Shown piece by piece: positions 30,919 to 40,520 of a stretch of DNA of 40,587 bases (position 1 is its first letter; every line of letters starts with the position of its first letter). The translations under genes were made by a program, and so were the position numbers. Source of the stretch: Planctomycetota bacterium (GTDB taxonomy: Bacteria; Planctomycetota; UBA1135; GCA-002686595); contig JADLBP010000352.1 of the NCBI GenBank assembly GCA_020847695.1, forward strand, positions 1-40,587, written 5' to 3'. The notes below the pieces were generated by a model. The model worked only from the letters and a program-made list of their open reading frames with translations. It was not told where the DNA came from and did no database searches.

Positions 30919-33396
30919 TCACGGGCAGATCTGGAAGGACAGGCCTTCCGACAGGCTGGTGTTGAACCCGCTGAAGTCCTGCGGATCGCGCGACCACCAT
31001 TGGCAGTACACCTGCGCACCGGAGACCAGGTTCGGATCGGTCCCGCCCTGGATCAGCGCGTTGAAGTCGTACGAGTACGTGCCGGTGCAGTCGGTGCCCG
31101 ACGGCGAGCCGCCCGAGCCCTGCACCGACGTGCGGATCACCGGGAGCTTGACGCACAAGTGGCCGCCCTGGAACGACGCGCCGTTCGGCGTGAGTCCGTA
31201 GAAGAGCAGACCGTTCTTGTTGTTGAGGAACGCCGTACCCGTGACGTCGAACGCCGACGGGCTCGTCGCGCTCGGCGTGCCGAACGAGCCGATCAACGGC
31301 GAGCAGAACTGCGAGTTGACCTTCGACGTGCAGTACACGGTCGGCAGCGGACAGGTGTTGTACTTGCCCTCGGCGATCCACGTGCCCCAGTTGTTGCTGG
31401 TGCGCGCGTACTCCTGGATCGTCCACATGTTGGAGTCGTCGAGCGGGTCGACGCTGGTCAGGCTGTAGTCGCCCCAACGATTGGTGCCGTTGCCGTCGAG
31501 GTTGTTGTACGGGCCGAGGCCGGCCTGCACTTGGAAGGGCACGCCGGTCTCGCCCGCGGCGTCGCTGGCGATGCGGCCGCACATGTACGTCCCGACCCAT
31601 TGGCTCGAGTTCGAGCCGCTGAAGCCGAACAAGCAGTCGCCGGACGAGTTCACCGCGATCGACGGCATGTAGTAGTGGAGCGTGGTGCTGCTGATCGTGC
31701 CGACCTGTTGAGTCGACATCGTCGACGGATCGAGCTGGTAGAAGCGCACGCCCGCGCGGCTCGACACCGAGATGCAGTGCGTCGTCCAGATCGAGCCGTT
31801 GCGGTAGATCGAGTTCATCAGTCGGCCCTCGAGCGTGTCGAGGTTCGTCGTGCTGCCGAGCGCGGGCGCGTTGGGCGGCGAGCTGTTCGACGTCACGGCG
31901 ACCGTGCCGAGGTTGGTCAGCGTCGGCGCGTTCATCGGCGGGTTGACGCGACGGATGCGCAGCGTCGTGCCGCCGGGGCGCGAGACCAGGTACTCGCCGG
32001 ACGGCGTGCCGTACGTCACGCACGGCTGGATCGCGCCTTCGTACGGCAGGTTGCGGAACGCGGTGACCGTGCCCATCGCCGGAACGCCGCCGAGCAGCGG
32101 CGCCTTGTCGACGGCGAAGATGCTCATCCCCGCCGGGACCATGTAGCACGAGAAGTAGACGCCGTTCGCATCGAAGCCGAGCGTCGGGTAGTCGGGCCAA
32201 CGACCGGCGTCGGCGCCTTGCGACACGTTGACGTTGGTCTTGAACCACGCGCCGGTCGGATCGCTGGTCAGCGAGTACGCGAAGTACACGCGGTTCGAGA
32301 AGTTGGACGCGATCACGATCCAGCGGCCGGCGTGCTGGTCGTATCCGACGCGCGGATCGCCGACGGACGCGTTGAAGAAGCTCGTCAGCGAGACGTTGAG
32401 CACCCGCGTGCCCGTCGTGCGCGTGTACGCCGACAGGTTGGAGTTCACCGAGGCCAGGAAGTGGTTCGGGCCGACCGCACCCACCGTGTCCGGCGGGATG
32501 GAGTTCGCGCCGGTGTCGCCGAATCGCGGGCCGACGAAGCTCATGCCGAGGACCGGGTTGGTGCCGAGGCCGGCGAGCTTCTGCACGCCTTCGTCCGGCA
32601 CGTTGCCGAGACCCGGCGGGAGCTTCTGCGTCTGCGGCGCGTGCACGAACTCGGCTCCGGATTGCGAGACGAACTCGCCGGAGCCGGTCTCCCACGTCAG
32701 CTCGGCGTACTGCGAGCCGGTCAACTTGGCCCCGAACTCGGCGTCCTCGAAGTCGATCACGCGCGCGGCGCCGTCGACTTGGAACGCGAGGTCGTCGAGC
32801 CCGTACCAGCCGCCGCCGTCGACGGTCGCCTTGGCGAGGACTTCGATGCGATCGACGCCCTTCAGGTTCATCGCGAAGTACGACGGCGTCGCGTCGAGAT
32901 CGGTGAACCAGTCGGTGCGCGCGACCTCGGCGCCCGACTTGTAGCCGACGATCTGCACGCCGGTCGACCACGCGTGCTCGTCGCCGTGACCGGTGAACCA
33001 CGCGCCGTCGAGATCGACGGGGCGCGGGAAGCCGATGCCCATCCGCGTGTCGCCCCACTTGTTGAAGGCGTAGCGCGTGCCGGAGTGCGGGAACTCCGCG
33101 AAGCGGCGCGAAGGCACCATCCACGCGCCTTGCGAACCGTTGCGGGCCTTGGTGTTGATGCTCGGCTGCGCGGCGAGCGCGCGCTCGCGTTCGAGCACGA
33201 CGCCGAACTCTTCGATCACGCCGGGTGCGACCGACTCGGCGCCGAGTTGTTCGCCCGCGACGGTGCCGACGGGCTCGCCCGCATCGTCGAGCGCCTGCGT
33301 TTGCGGCGCCGGGACGGAACGGACGTCCTGGGCTTGGGTGGAAGCCGCCAGCGCGAAACAGAGCGCGGCGACCGCGTGGGTGCGGAGGAAGGTCAT
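30919..33396 (-). CDS. Large secreted protein with the same C-terminal surface module
   Basis: The 825-residue product from ATG 33396 has a signal peptide (HAVAALCFALAASTQAQ). An N-terminal jelly-roll-like domain includes TRYAFNKWGDTRMGIGFPRP and YGLDDLAFQ. A large domain of repeated beta strands follows (LNVSLTSFFNASVGDPRVGY, GRWIVIASNFSNRVYFAYSL, WPDYPTLGFDANGVYFSCYM), which reads like an irregular beta-propeller. The last ~138 residues, from YCTSKVNSQFC (about 688), match the C-terminal module of the adjacent propeller protein (FQGGHLCVK, YSYDFNALIQGG, then QWWSRDP). Function unknown; it is probably displayed on the cell surface. An ECF-type promoter match lies about 110 bases upstream. 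Longer frames (to 33492) lack a signal peptide. Confidence 0.8.
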   Translation of the reverse strand: MTFLRTHAVAALCFALAASTQAQDVRSVPAPQTQALDDAGEPVGTVAGEQLGAESVAPGVIEEFGVVLERERALAAQPSINTKARNGSQGAWMVPSRRFAEFPHSGTRYAFNKWGDTRMGIGFPRPVDLDGAWFTGHGDEHAWSTGVQIVGYKSGAEVARTDWFTDLDATPSYFAMNLKGVDRIEVLAKATVDGGGWYGLDDLAFQVDGAARVIDFEDAEFGAKLTGSQYAELTWETGSGEFVSQSGAEFVHAPQTQKLPPGLGNVPDEGVQKLAGLGTNPVLGMSFVGPRFGDTGANSIPPDTVGAVGPNHFLASVNSNLSAYTRTTGTRVLNVSLTSFFNASVGDPRVGYDQHAGRWIVIASNFSNRVYFAYSLTSDPTGAWFKTNVNVSQGADAGRWPDYPTLGFDANGVYFSCYMVPAGMSIFAVDKAPLLGGVPAMGTVTAFRNLPYEGAIQPCVTYGTPSGEYLVSRPGGTTLRIRRVNPPMNAPTLTNLGTVAVTSNSSPPNAPALGSTTNLDTLEGRLMNSIYRNGSIWTTHCISVSSRAGVRFYQLDPSTMSTQQVGTISSTTLHYYMPSIAVNSSGDCLFGFSGSNSSQWVGTYMCGRIASDAAGETGVPFQVQAGLGPYNNLDGNGTNRWGDYSLTSVDPLDDSNMWTIQEYARTSNNWGTWIAEGKYNTCPLPTVYCTSKVNSQFCSPLIGSFGTPSATSPSAFDVTGTAFLNNKNGLLFYGLTPNGASFQGGHLCVKLPVIRTSVQGSGGSPSGTDCTGTYSYDFNALIQGGTDPNLVSGAQVYCQWWSRDPQDFSGFNTSLSEGLSFQICP

Positions 33397-33503
33397 GGTG
33401 TCCGGAGGAGGATGGGAGTGGCTGGGTGAAGGGATCCGATGCTGAATTCTGCCACGCGCGCGGCCGTCGGACGGCCTGCGGCGACGAAGCATCAGGAGAG
33501 GTG

Positions 33504-33529
33504 GACGGAACTTCGCTCTCGCGGGTTCC
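33504..33529 (-). promoter_or_regulatory. Second exact ECF-type promoter match
   Basis: On the minus strand GGAACC (33529 to 33524), 16 bases, then CGTC (33507 to 33504): identical in sequence and spacing to the motif before the ECF sigma gene. It faces the 825-residue secreted protein gene, whose ATG is about 108 bases downstream, and lies just past the end of the preceding gene. Strand and position fit a real promoter. Confidence 0.45.
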
Positions 33530-33553
33530 CTGGACCCGCCGGGGACCGCCCGG

Positions 33554-36500
33554 CTACCAGAGGAAGTAGTCGCGGGCGAGCCAGAGCGCCGGCCGCCGGG
33601 GGGCGGTGTCGAGCAGACGCTCGAACGCCTCGGCGTCGTTCCTCTCGAGCGCCGCCTTCAGCTCGACCGCGAGCTCGCGCGCGAACCGGCCGGAAAGGGC
33701 TTCCACCTTCGCGACGAACTCGACACGCAGCGCCGGATCGGGCGTCTTCTTGAACTTCTTCCGGTAGCTCTCGACCGAGCCGGACAGGCCCGCCCAGCCC
33801 TTCGCGGCCTTCGATTCGAGCACGCCCTTCAGCTCGGCCTGCTGCTTCTTGTCGAGCGTCCTGCCGAGCGCGGCGTTCCACTCGACGAGCACCGCGAACG
33901 CGGGCTCGACGTCGTCGCGCTGGAACGCCGCGGCGGTGATCGACGCGGCGTCGAACGCCGACGTCACCTGCGCGAGCCGGCTGTGCGCCTCCGCGATCTC
34001 CGGCGAGCCCGCGGCGTCGAAGCCCTCGGCGGTGCGCAGGATCGGGAGCGCGTCGGCGAAGCGCGCGTCGTGCAACGCCTCGGCGAGCGCGCCGAAGCGC
34101 GTGCGCCACTCGAGGAACTCCTTCATCTTGCGGCGTTCGACGAGCTCCGCGAGCGGCGTGTCGAGGAACGAGGCGAGCCCGGGCCGGTACGGCTCCGCCA
34201 CGGCGTAGCCCGGATCGCCTTCCCACACGACCGTCTGGTCGATGTCGAGCAACAACAGCCGCGGCAGGTTGAAGCGCGACGTGAAGAAGAGCTCGTTGGT
34301 CTCGCCGATGCCGAACGTGCCCTTCGGTCGCAGGTCGACGCCGACCGAGCCGGGGAACGGATGCTTGGCGAGGTAGGCGTCGAGCTTCTCCTCGTCGTTC
34401 GGCGACGTGATCGCGACGATGCGCAAGCCGACGTCCTTGGTCGCCTCTTCGAGGTCGCGCAGCCACGCGTCGATCGGGATGATCTCGTTCTGGTCGAGCG
34501 ACCAGAGCACCAGGAGCTGCGGCACCGGCCCCGCTTCCGCCCAGTCCTTGCGCTCGGGCCCGACCCAGCGCGCGACGTGCGGGAACGGCGGCACCATGCC
34601 GAGGAAGCTGCCGTTGATCGCCTTGCCGGACTTCTTGAGCTCGGCCATGCGCACGTCGCGCTCGATCGCCGACGCGGGGTCGCGCGGATCGCGCGCGAGG
34701 AAGCGCACGTTGCGGTAGCGCGTTTCTCCGGGCCCGACGACCAGGCCGAAGCTCCCGCGCAGCACGTCGATCGAAGGAAACTCCTGCGTCGACAAGAACT
34801 CGCCGTCGAACCACGTGTCGACGCGGGTGCCGGCGACGTCGACGCGCAGCTTGAACCAGCGCGTCGTCGACGTCTCGCCTTCCGCGAGCGCGGTCGCGAC
34901 CGGCGTGTGGCGCCATGTCTTGAACGTGCCGGCTCCGTACGACGTCGCGAGGTCGATGAAACCCGTGTCCGCGACGCCTTCCTTCTTCTTCTCGCCGCCG
35001 GGGAACAGGATCAGCGCGTGGAAGTTCGACGTGCCCTTGCGCCCGAACACCAGCCCGCAGAAGTTGATCTTGCCGCGCTCGGCCTGCACCTCGGCTTCCA
35101 TCGAGAAGTCGCCGCTCGAAACGCGGTCGAGCGTCAGGATCTGGAAGTCGTACTTGTCGGGCTGGTAGTCGCCGAACTTACCGATCAGGTGGACGCCGTC
35201 GGCGCGGAAGCCGGTGTCGCCGACCGCGCTCCAGCCGGTCAGGTCCTTCTCGTTGTACGCGAGCTCCCAGAGCTGCAGCGTCCGCTTCGACGTCTCGAGC
35301 GCGCGCCGGTAGGCGTCGAAGAGCTCCGGGATCTCGTGCTGCGTGCCGAGCCGCCAGGCGACGTCCATCACCATCATCGGCAGCTTCTCGGCCTCGTAGC
35401 GCGCGACCAGGTTCTTCGCGGCGGCGGTGAGCTCCTTGTGCACGCGCTCGAGGCTCGCGCGCTTCGGATCCCACTTGTCGAGCAAGCGATCGGCCTCCGC
35501 GAGCGCCTTCGCGTCCGGCTTCGGCGCGGATTCGATCACCTGCAGCGCGCGCAGCACGAGCTTGGTCGCGCGGTCGGTGTTCTTGCGCTCGGCGAGGAAC
35601 GTCGCGAACTCCTGGAGCAACGTGACGTCGTCCGGAGTCGCGACCAAGCCCTTCTCGAAGTGCTCTTGCGCGATCGTCGCGTCCTTCTCGAGCAACGCCG
35701 CGCGCGCCCAATCGAGGTAGGGGCGTTGGATCTCGAGCTTGCCGGTGCGTTCCTCGGTGAGCGCGACGAGCCAGTCCTTCCAGACCTCGTTGAGCTCGTC
35801 GACGGTCTTCGGCAGCGACACGTTCTTCGAGCCGTCGGGCCGCTTGAAGCCCTTGATCGGCGGCTTCGGATTCGCGAGCACGACCTCCTCGAACGTGGAG
35901 ATCGCCGTCTTGCCCATCTTGCCGCCCGACGCGTTGATGAACTCGCGGAACGCCGAGCGGTAGACGTAACGGCCGTCGACCGGGTCCTGGTAGTTGTAGA
36001 GGAAGTAGACGACGCCCCACGTCGGCGCGTACCACGGCGGACCCCAACCGTACTCGTCCTCGAGCACGATGCGGAAGCTCGGCGCGGTCTTCGGCTCGAC
36101 GTCGGGCTTCGCCGGATCGATGCCGTCGCTCGCGCTCGTCATCCAACCGTTCTTCATCCGGTCGACCAACGGGAAGAGGCGGTGGTCGGCGGGCTCGTTC
36201 ATCAGCACGGTGCCGTTCTGCAGGATCCGGCAACCCTCGAAGAACGACGCGAGGCCTTCGTTCAACCAACCTGCGGAGTTGGTCGCGAGCGAGACGAACT
36301 GGTGCGCCGCTTCGTGGAAGAGCGTCCCGATCATCTCCTGGAAGCCGCCGGCGCCGACGTAGGTCTCGACCGAGCCTCCGGTGAACTGGCCGCCGCTCCA
36401 ATCGACGGGCGGGCCGCTGCCGAGCTTCAGGTACTCGTCGCGGTTCTTGAAGATCACGAGGTCGATGCGCGAGACCTCGCGCTTGTCCTCCGGCGTGCCG

Positions 36501-37228
36501 AACTGGAAGAAGACGCGATAGAACGCGTTCATCTGCTCCATCGCCTCGGCGGCGCGGACCATGCACTCGTAGCCGGCGTCGGTCCGAGTCGTGTAGTTCT
36601 CGCGCACGAGCTCGGAGCGCGTCTCCCACGTCGAGTGTTGCTCGTCGTGCTCGCGGATCCACTCCTTCGAGACGTCGGCGAGCAGATCCTTCGGCTTCGC
36701 GTCCGCGGCGAGGCTCGGATCGGGCGCGGCGGCGAGCCGTTCGATCGCCGCGCGGCTGGTTTCGAGCTCGGGATCGAGCGCGAGCATCGCCTTGTGGACG
36801 CGGATCGCGGAGTGCGGGCGCTTGTCCTTCTCGTACTGCTGCGCGATCGGCGCGAGCTTCGCGATGAAGACCTTCGACAGGTCGAGCAGCTCGGGCGCGA
36901 TCGGATCGAGGCCGATCAGCTTCCCGCGCACCGCGTCCTGCTCGCTCTTCGGCGCCTTCTGGGCGACCAGGAGCTTGTGCTCGCGGTGCAGCGAGAACAC
37001 CTGCTCGTCGCGATCGCCGTTCGCTTCGGCGAGCCGTGCGCGCAGGTCCCACGCCTTGACCGAGCGCGGATCGCGCTCGAGCGCGCGGTCGAGCCAATGG
37101 CGCGCGCCTTCGAGGTCTTTCTGGCCGAGCGACGCTTCCGCGTTGCGCAGCGCGGCGGCGAAGCTCGAAGTTTCCTCGGTCGGCGAGAGCGCGAGGAGCA
37201 AGGGCACGAGGAGCCAGGCGAGTTTCAT
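33554..37228 (-). CDS. Secreted gluzincin-type metallopeptidase with lectin-like and thioredoxin-like domains
   Basis: The 1224-residue protein from ATG 37228 has a signal peptide (LAWLLVPLLLAL) and N-terminal TPR-like helices. A zinc-peptidase domain follows with FHEAAHQF (H305, E306, H309) and WLNEGLASF (E324 as probable third ligand), the gluzincin/DUF1570-like pattern. Then come helical repeats and a concanavalin-like domain (about 653-843) of the kind fused to sugar-hydrolase domains. Next is a thioredoxin-like domain (about 900-1010) in which the expected CxxC is replaced by SLDQ, and finally a helical tail. Peptide cleavage outside the cytoplasm is likely; the lectin-like domain may bind polysaccharide and the redox domain is probably structural. 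Upstream frames (to 37297) are not needed. Confidence 0.85.
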   Translation of the reverse strand: MKLAWLLVPLLLALSPTEETSSFAAALRNAEASLGQKDLEGARHWLDRALERDPRSVKAWDLRARLAEANGDRDEQVFSLHREHKLLVAQKAPKSEQDAVRGKLIGLDPIAPELLDLSKVFIAKLAPIAQQYEKDKRPHSAIRVHKAMLALDPELETSRAAIERLAAAPDPSLAADAKPKDLLADVSKEWIREHDEQHSTWETRSELVRENYTTRTDAGYECMVRAAEAMEQMNAFYRVFFQFGTPEDKREVSRIDLVIFKNRDEYLKLGSGPPVDWSGGQFTGGSVETYVGAGGFQEMIGTLFHEAAHQFVSLATNSAGWLNEGLASFFEGCRILQNGTVLMNEPADHRLFPLVDRMKNGWMTSASDGIDPAKPDVEPKTAPSFRIVLEDEYGWGPPWYAPTWGVVYFLYNYQDPVDGRYVYRSAFREFINASGGKMGKTAISTFEEVVLANPKPPIKGFKRPDGSKNVSLPKTVDELNEVWKDWLVALTEERTGKLEIQRPYLDWARAALLEKDATIAQEHFEKGLVATPDDVTLLQEFATFLAERKNTDRATKLVLRALQVIESAPKPDAKALAEADRLLDKWDPKRASLERVHKELTAAAKNLVARYEAEKLPMMVMDVAWRLGTQHEIPELFDAYRRALETSKRTLQLWELAYNEKDLTGWSAVGDTGFRADGVHLIGKFGDYQPDKYDFQILTLDRVSSGDFSMEAEVQAERGKINFCGLVFGRKGTSNFHALILFPGGEKKKEGVADTGFIDLATSYGAGTFKTWRHTPVATALAEGETSTTRWFKLRVDVAGTRVDTWFDGEFLSTQEFPSIDVLRGSFGLVVGPGETRYRNVRFLARDPRDPASAIERDVRMAELKKSGKAINGSFLGMVPPFPHVARWVGPERKDWAEAGPVPQLLVLWSLDQNEIIPIDAWLRDLEEATKDVGLRIVAITSPNDEEKLDAYLAKHPFPGSVGVDLRPKGTFGIGETNELFFTSRFNLPRLLLLDIDQTVVWEGDPGYAVAEPYRPGLASFLDTPLAELVERRKMKEFLEWRTRFGALAEALHDARFADALPILRTAEGFDAAGSPEIAEAHSRLAQVTSAFDAASITAAAFQRDDVEPAFAVLVEWNAALGRTLDKKQQAELKGVLESKAAKGWAGLSGSVESYRKKFKKTPDPALRVEFVAKVEALSGRFARELAVELKAALERNDAEAFERLLDTAPRRPALWLARDYFLW

Positions 37229-37304
37229 GGTGGGGGAGGCGCGCCAGGATACCGGGCGCTCGCCCGCCGTCGCGCGCCCTGCACGCGCTTCGAACACGAC
37301 CGGC

Positions 37305-37805
37305 TCAGGCGAAGGACGAGCGCGTCGGATCCTGCTCGTCGAACACCAGCGCCAACGAGCCGCCCGGCTCGACCGCGAGCCAGCGGGCGTTGAGCTCGGC
37401 GATGCACGTGCGGATCCGCGCGAGGTCGGCCTCGGAGATCGAGCGCTGGGTCTTCCAGCCGTGCATCTCCGCGCGCAGCGCGAGCTCCTCGATCACGCCG
37501 TCGGCGTCGAGCGGCGCCTGGCCCCAACTGTCGCGCCAGATCGCCGCGACCGCGAACTCGGTCCACGCGGCCTCCTCGGGCAAGAGCTTGGTCGCGCCGG
37601 GCTCGACGAACGCGGTCAGGTTCCAGCCGCTCGCGACCAGCCCCCAAAAGCCGCGGCGCAACCCCAGAGTCGTCTCGAGCGCCCAGTGGACGAAGTCGTG
37701 GCTGACGATCGCCGCCTGGACGCGCGACCACGTCTGCGTTCCGTTCGCGCGCTCGCACGCGACGACGTGGCGACCGTCGGCGGCCTTCTTGAACTCGATG
37801 CGCAT
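37305..37805 (-). CDS. Conserved-type hypothetical cytoplasmic protein
   Basis: The 166-residue product begins MRIEFKKAADGRHVVACERA and contains HDFVHWALETTLGLRRGFWG. I have seen this pattern in small uncharacterised proteins: a short N-terminal beta sheet, then a histidine-rich helix, then a long C-terminal helical part with WL-V-PG-SL near the end. No signal peptide or membrane helix. It lies 34 bases after the next upstream gene on the same strand and could be cotranscribed. Function unknown. Confidence 0.75.
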   Translation of the reverse strand: MRIEFKKAADGRHVVACERANGTQTWSRVQAAIVSHDFVHWALETTLGLRRGFWGLVASGWNLTAFVEPGATKLLPEEAAWTEFAVAAIWRDSWGQAPLDADGVIEELALRAEMHGWKTQRSISEADLARIRTCIAELNARWLAVEPGGSLALVFDEQDPTRSSFA

Positions 37806-37838
37806 GCTCCGCTGGCCTCCAGCCCGGAAATCATGCGC

Positions 37839-38930
37839 TCAGCGCGAGGGAACCGTCCAGTCCGCAACGTTGCACAGGGGCTGCGTGAGCAGTTCGAGCC
37901 TCGCGGACTCGCGCGTGGTCCGGAACCGTATGTCCGCCGGGTCGACGCGGACGTCGGCGAGCTCCGCGACGCTCGCGGGCCAGCCCGCGCACCGATCGCG
38001 ATACGCCATCACGCGTAGGACGACGCGAGCCAACGCCGCGCGCTCGCCGGATTCGTGTTGGACCCTCTCGAAGATGCCGAGCCACCGATCCGGCATCTCC
38101 GAGCTCGTTCGCGGCGCCGCGCCCGAGGCGAGCGCCTCGTGCTCGCGGATCGAAGCGGTCAGCGCGTCGAGCGTTTCGGCTCGTTGCCACCAGTCGAACG
38201 GCGTCGCGCCCACTTCGGACGCGAGCGGAGCCGCGTACTGCGCGCAGAGCTCGGCTTCGGCCTTGCCGATCTCGCTCCACGGGACCGGCGCTTCGTTCCT
38301 GCGCAGCCGCTCGTCGAGCCGCGCGAGGTATGCGTCGGCTCGCGCGTCCGACCGACCGAGCCGCTCGCGCAGCGCGTAGAGCGCGATCGAATCGAACGAG
38401 GCGCGCAACATGATTCCGTGGTTCGATGACCGACAACGCAGGCGATTCAGATCGAGCGCGAGCGCGAGCCAACGAGCGGCCGACGCATCGTCGGGAGCCA
38501 ACACCGCGCGCGCGGCAAGCACGTTCGCCCAGACGAGTCCCACACGGAGTCCCGGGATCGGCAGCAGCCCGCGACCGCGCGCGACGACCGCGAGCGCAGC
38601 GTCCGATTCGAGCAGCGTCTCCATGCGCGCGGTCAGCGGCGCGACGTCGTCGAGCGCGACCTCGAGCTCCGCGCGACCCTCGCCGGACCAGCGATACGGC
38701 GCGAAGACGCCGAAGTCGAGGTTGGGCACGCGACGTTCGAGCTCGCGATCGAGCACGACGAGCTCGCGCGCGAGCTCGCTCTCCGCGCGCGACGGAACCG
38801 ACGGCGTCCAACGCTCGACGCAGCGTTCGAACTCCGCCTCCGCGAAGTTCTCGCGCACCGCAGCGGCCACGAACGTCCCGACCAGCGCGAACGCGGCGAC
38901 GCCGAGCCCGAAACGCACCCCCGAACGCAT
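37839..38930 (-). CDS. Membrane-anchored hypothetical protein
   Basis: The 363-residue product has a basic start and one hydrophobic helix (GVRFGLGVAAFALVGTFVAAAV), then a long alpha-helical, Arg/Glu/Ala-rich domain. A recognisable element is the central RWLALALDLNRLRCRSSNHG segment and a C-terminal YRDRCAGWPASVAELADV. That pattern recalls planctomycete proteins where 'YxxxHGxWPxSLxEL' follows helical repeats, but this is only a resemblance. Probably anchored in the inner membrane with the body in the periplasm. No partner is evident. Confidence 0.65.
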   Translation of the reverse strand: MRSGVRFGLGVAAFALVGTFVAAAVRENFAEAEFERCVERWTPSVPSRAESELARELVVLDRELERRVPNLDFGVFAPYRWSGEGRAELEVALDDVAPLTARMETLLESDAALAVVARGRGLLPIPGLRVGLVWANVLAARAVLAPDDASAARWLALALDLNRLRCRSSNHGIMLRASFDSIALYALRERLGRSDARADAYLARLDERLRRNEAPVPWSEIGKAEAELCAQYAAPLASEVGATPFDWWQRAETLDALTASIREHEALASGAAPRTSSEMPDRWLGIFERVQHESGERAALARVVLRVMAYRDRCAGWPASVAELADVRVDPADIRFRTTRESARLELLTQPLCNVADWTVPSR

Positions 38931-38975
38931 ACCCCGGGTGCCTGATCGGCCGCCGTTCGAACCGATCTTGAAGCC

Positions 38976-40517
38976 TCAGGGCAAGGCGAGCGTGATTTCG
39001 AGCGCGTTGGTCAGCGCGCGGCCCGCGGGGGCGTGGCTCGAGGTCGACAGCGCCTGGAAGCCGAAGCGCTCACCCACGAGCGCCGGATCCGACGGCAGCG
39101 CGAGCACCAGCGTGCCCGGCTGCGCCGCGCCGAGCGCGCACGTGCCGGCCGCGAACGAGCCGCGCGGCTCGAGGCGCAGGCCGCCGAACGGCGTGGCGAG
39201 CGCGCGCGGGCCCAACCCGCCGCGCGCGACGTAGAGCGTGCCGGTGCCGCCGTCCTCGCCCCAGAGGCGGCAGGTCGCGCTGCCGCCGAGCGCGCCGTCG
39301 GTCGCGAGCTCGAGCGGCGCGAACTCGTACGCGCCGAGGTCGAGCCGCGGGTGCGTGTCGAGGTCGCCGTCGAGCGAGCGCTCGCGGCCGTCGAGGTCGT
39401 GCAGCGGCGGATGCGCGGCATCGTCGAGGCGCTCGCCCGCATCGACGCACGGGCTCGCGAAGCCGAGGCGCCAATCGCCGGCCGCCGCGTCGACGAACCG
39501 CGGGTCGAGCGAGAACGAGTCGCCGCCGCCGGGCCAGTCCTCGACGTCGCACTTGCGCGTCAGCGCCGATTTCGCGCCGAACGTCTGCGCGTGCTGGTAG
39601 ACGACGTCGGGCGTGTTGTCCCAGACGATGTCGTGCGCGAGGTCGAGCTTCGCGACGAAGCCCTGGATCGCGAACGTCTCGCTGTACGGGTTCGAGGCGT
39701 TGTGGATGCGGTTCGCGACCACCGTGCAGTTCGCGATCGTCGGATACGAGTACGCGCAGTACACCGCGGCGGCGTTCTCGAGCGCGTGGTTGTCGGCGAT
39801 CAGGCAGCCGACGATGCGTACGTTCGCCTGGCGGTAGAGGAAGAGCGCTCCGCCGACCGCCGCGAGGTTCGAGCGCAGGCTGCAATTCACGAGCTCGACG
39901 CCCGCGCAGCCCTCGACCGAGAGCGCGCCGCCGCCGTCGGGATGCGCGCCCGCTCCGCCGACCGCCTTCGAGAACTCGATCACGCAGTGCTCGAGCCGCG
40001 ACGGCGCGTTGTGCGCGGGCTTCTCCTCGAAGCGCAGGCCGTTCCAGCAACCGGTGCGCGACGCGTCGAGCGCGAAGAGCTCGGGGTGCGCGCTGGTGAA
40101 CGTGATCGGGCGATCCGCGCGGCCGCGCGCGTCGAGCGTGCCGTGCACCGTGAGTCGGAAGTAGTCCTGGAACTCGACGCGCGTGCCCGGCGCGATCGTC
40201 AGCGTCACGCCGTCCTCGACGACGACGTCGCCGAGCACCTGCACGAGGTCCGCGTCCCACGTCTGATCGCCGGTCAGCGAGCCCGCGACCTGCAGCAGCG
40301 CGACGTGCGCGCTCGGCGCGCGCGCTCGCGGCGTCGCGCGCGGAGGCCCGACGGTCGCAGCGCTCGCCCCGGCGACGAACGTGCGGCAGCCGTAGCGCGC
40401 CGCCGCGGCGTTCGCGGGGCGGAAGTCGCCGAGCTCGGGCGCGCGCAGCGCGGGATCGAGGCCGACGACGTTGTGGTGTGGCGCCGCACCGGCGCCGAGC
40501 CAGGGGCTCGGCTTCGC
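38976..40517 (-). pseudogene. Right-handed parallel beta-helix surface protein, interrupted by an in-frame TGA (5' part outside window)
   Basis: The frame is coding-like from 40517 to the stop at 38976: nearly all codons end in G or C. It contains PHHNVVGLDPALRAPELGDF, ARYGCRTFVAGA, the repeat-cap TWDADLVQVLGDVVVEDGV and LTIAPGTRVEFQDYFRLTVH. Pectate-lyase-like beta-helix rungs follow (LEHCVIEFSKAVGG, ELVNCSLRSNLAAVGGALFL, VRIVGCLIADNHALENAAAV) and a C-terminal sorting-type domain (ERFGFQALSTS...LTNALEITLALP). The only start codon in this frame within the window's open stretch is GTG 40244, which would cut off the TWDAD cap, and no ATG, GTG or TTG occurs between 40244 and the TGA at 40518-40520. 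The same frame is open and codon-biased beyond the TGA to the window edge. It is either a nonsense-broken gene or a gene with sequence error. Confidence 0.6.
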
Positions 40518-40520
40518 TCA

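Noticed and set aside
31000..33429. Plus-strand frame of 809 codons opposite the 825-residue secreted protein
   Set aside because: Same antisense artefact; no motifs, whereas the opposite strand has a signal peptide and the shared C-terminal module.
33522..33540. GCGGGT/ACCCGC hairpin as a terminator of the metallopeptidase gene
   Set aside because: Only six base pairs with no T-tract, and it overlaps the better-supported ECF-type promoter match.
33983..37393. Long plus-strand frame (1136 codons) opposite the metallopeptidase gene
   Set aside because: Arg/Leu/Glu/Val-rich low-complexity translation typical of antisense frames in GC-rich DNA; the minus strand has clear domains.
40518..40520. 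Selenocysteine at the in-frame TGA
   Set aside because: No SECIS-like hairpin directly downstream was recognised, and beta-helix proteins of this type are not known selenoproteins; a TGG-to-TGA change is simpler.
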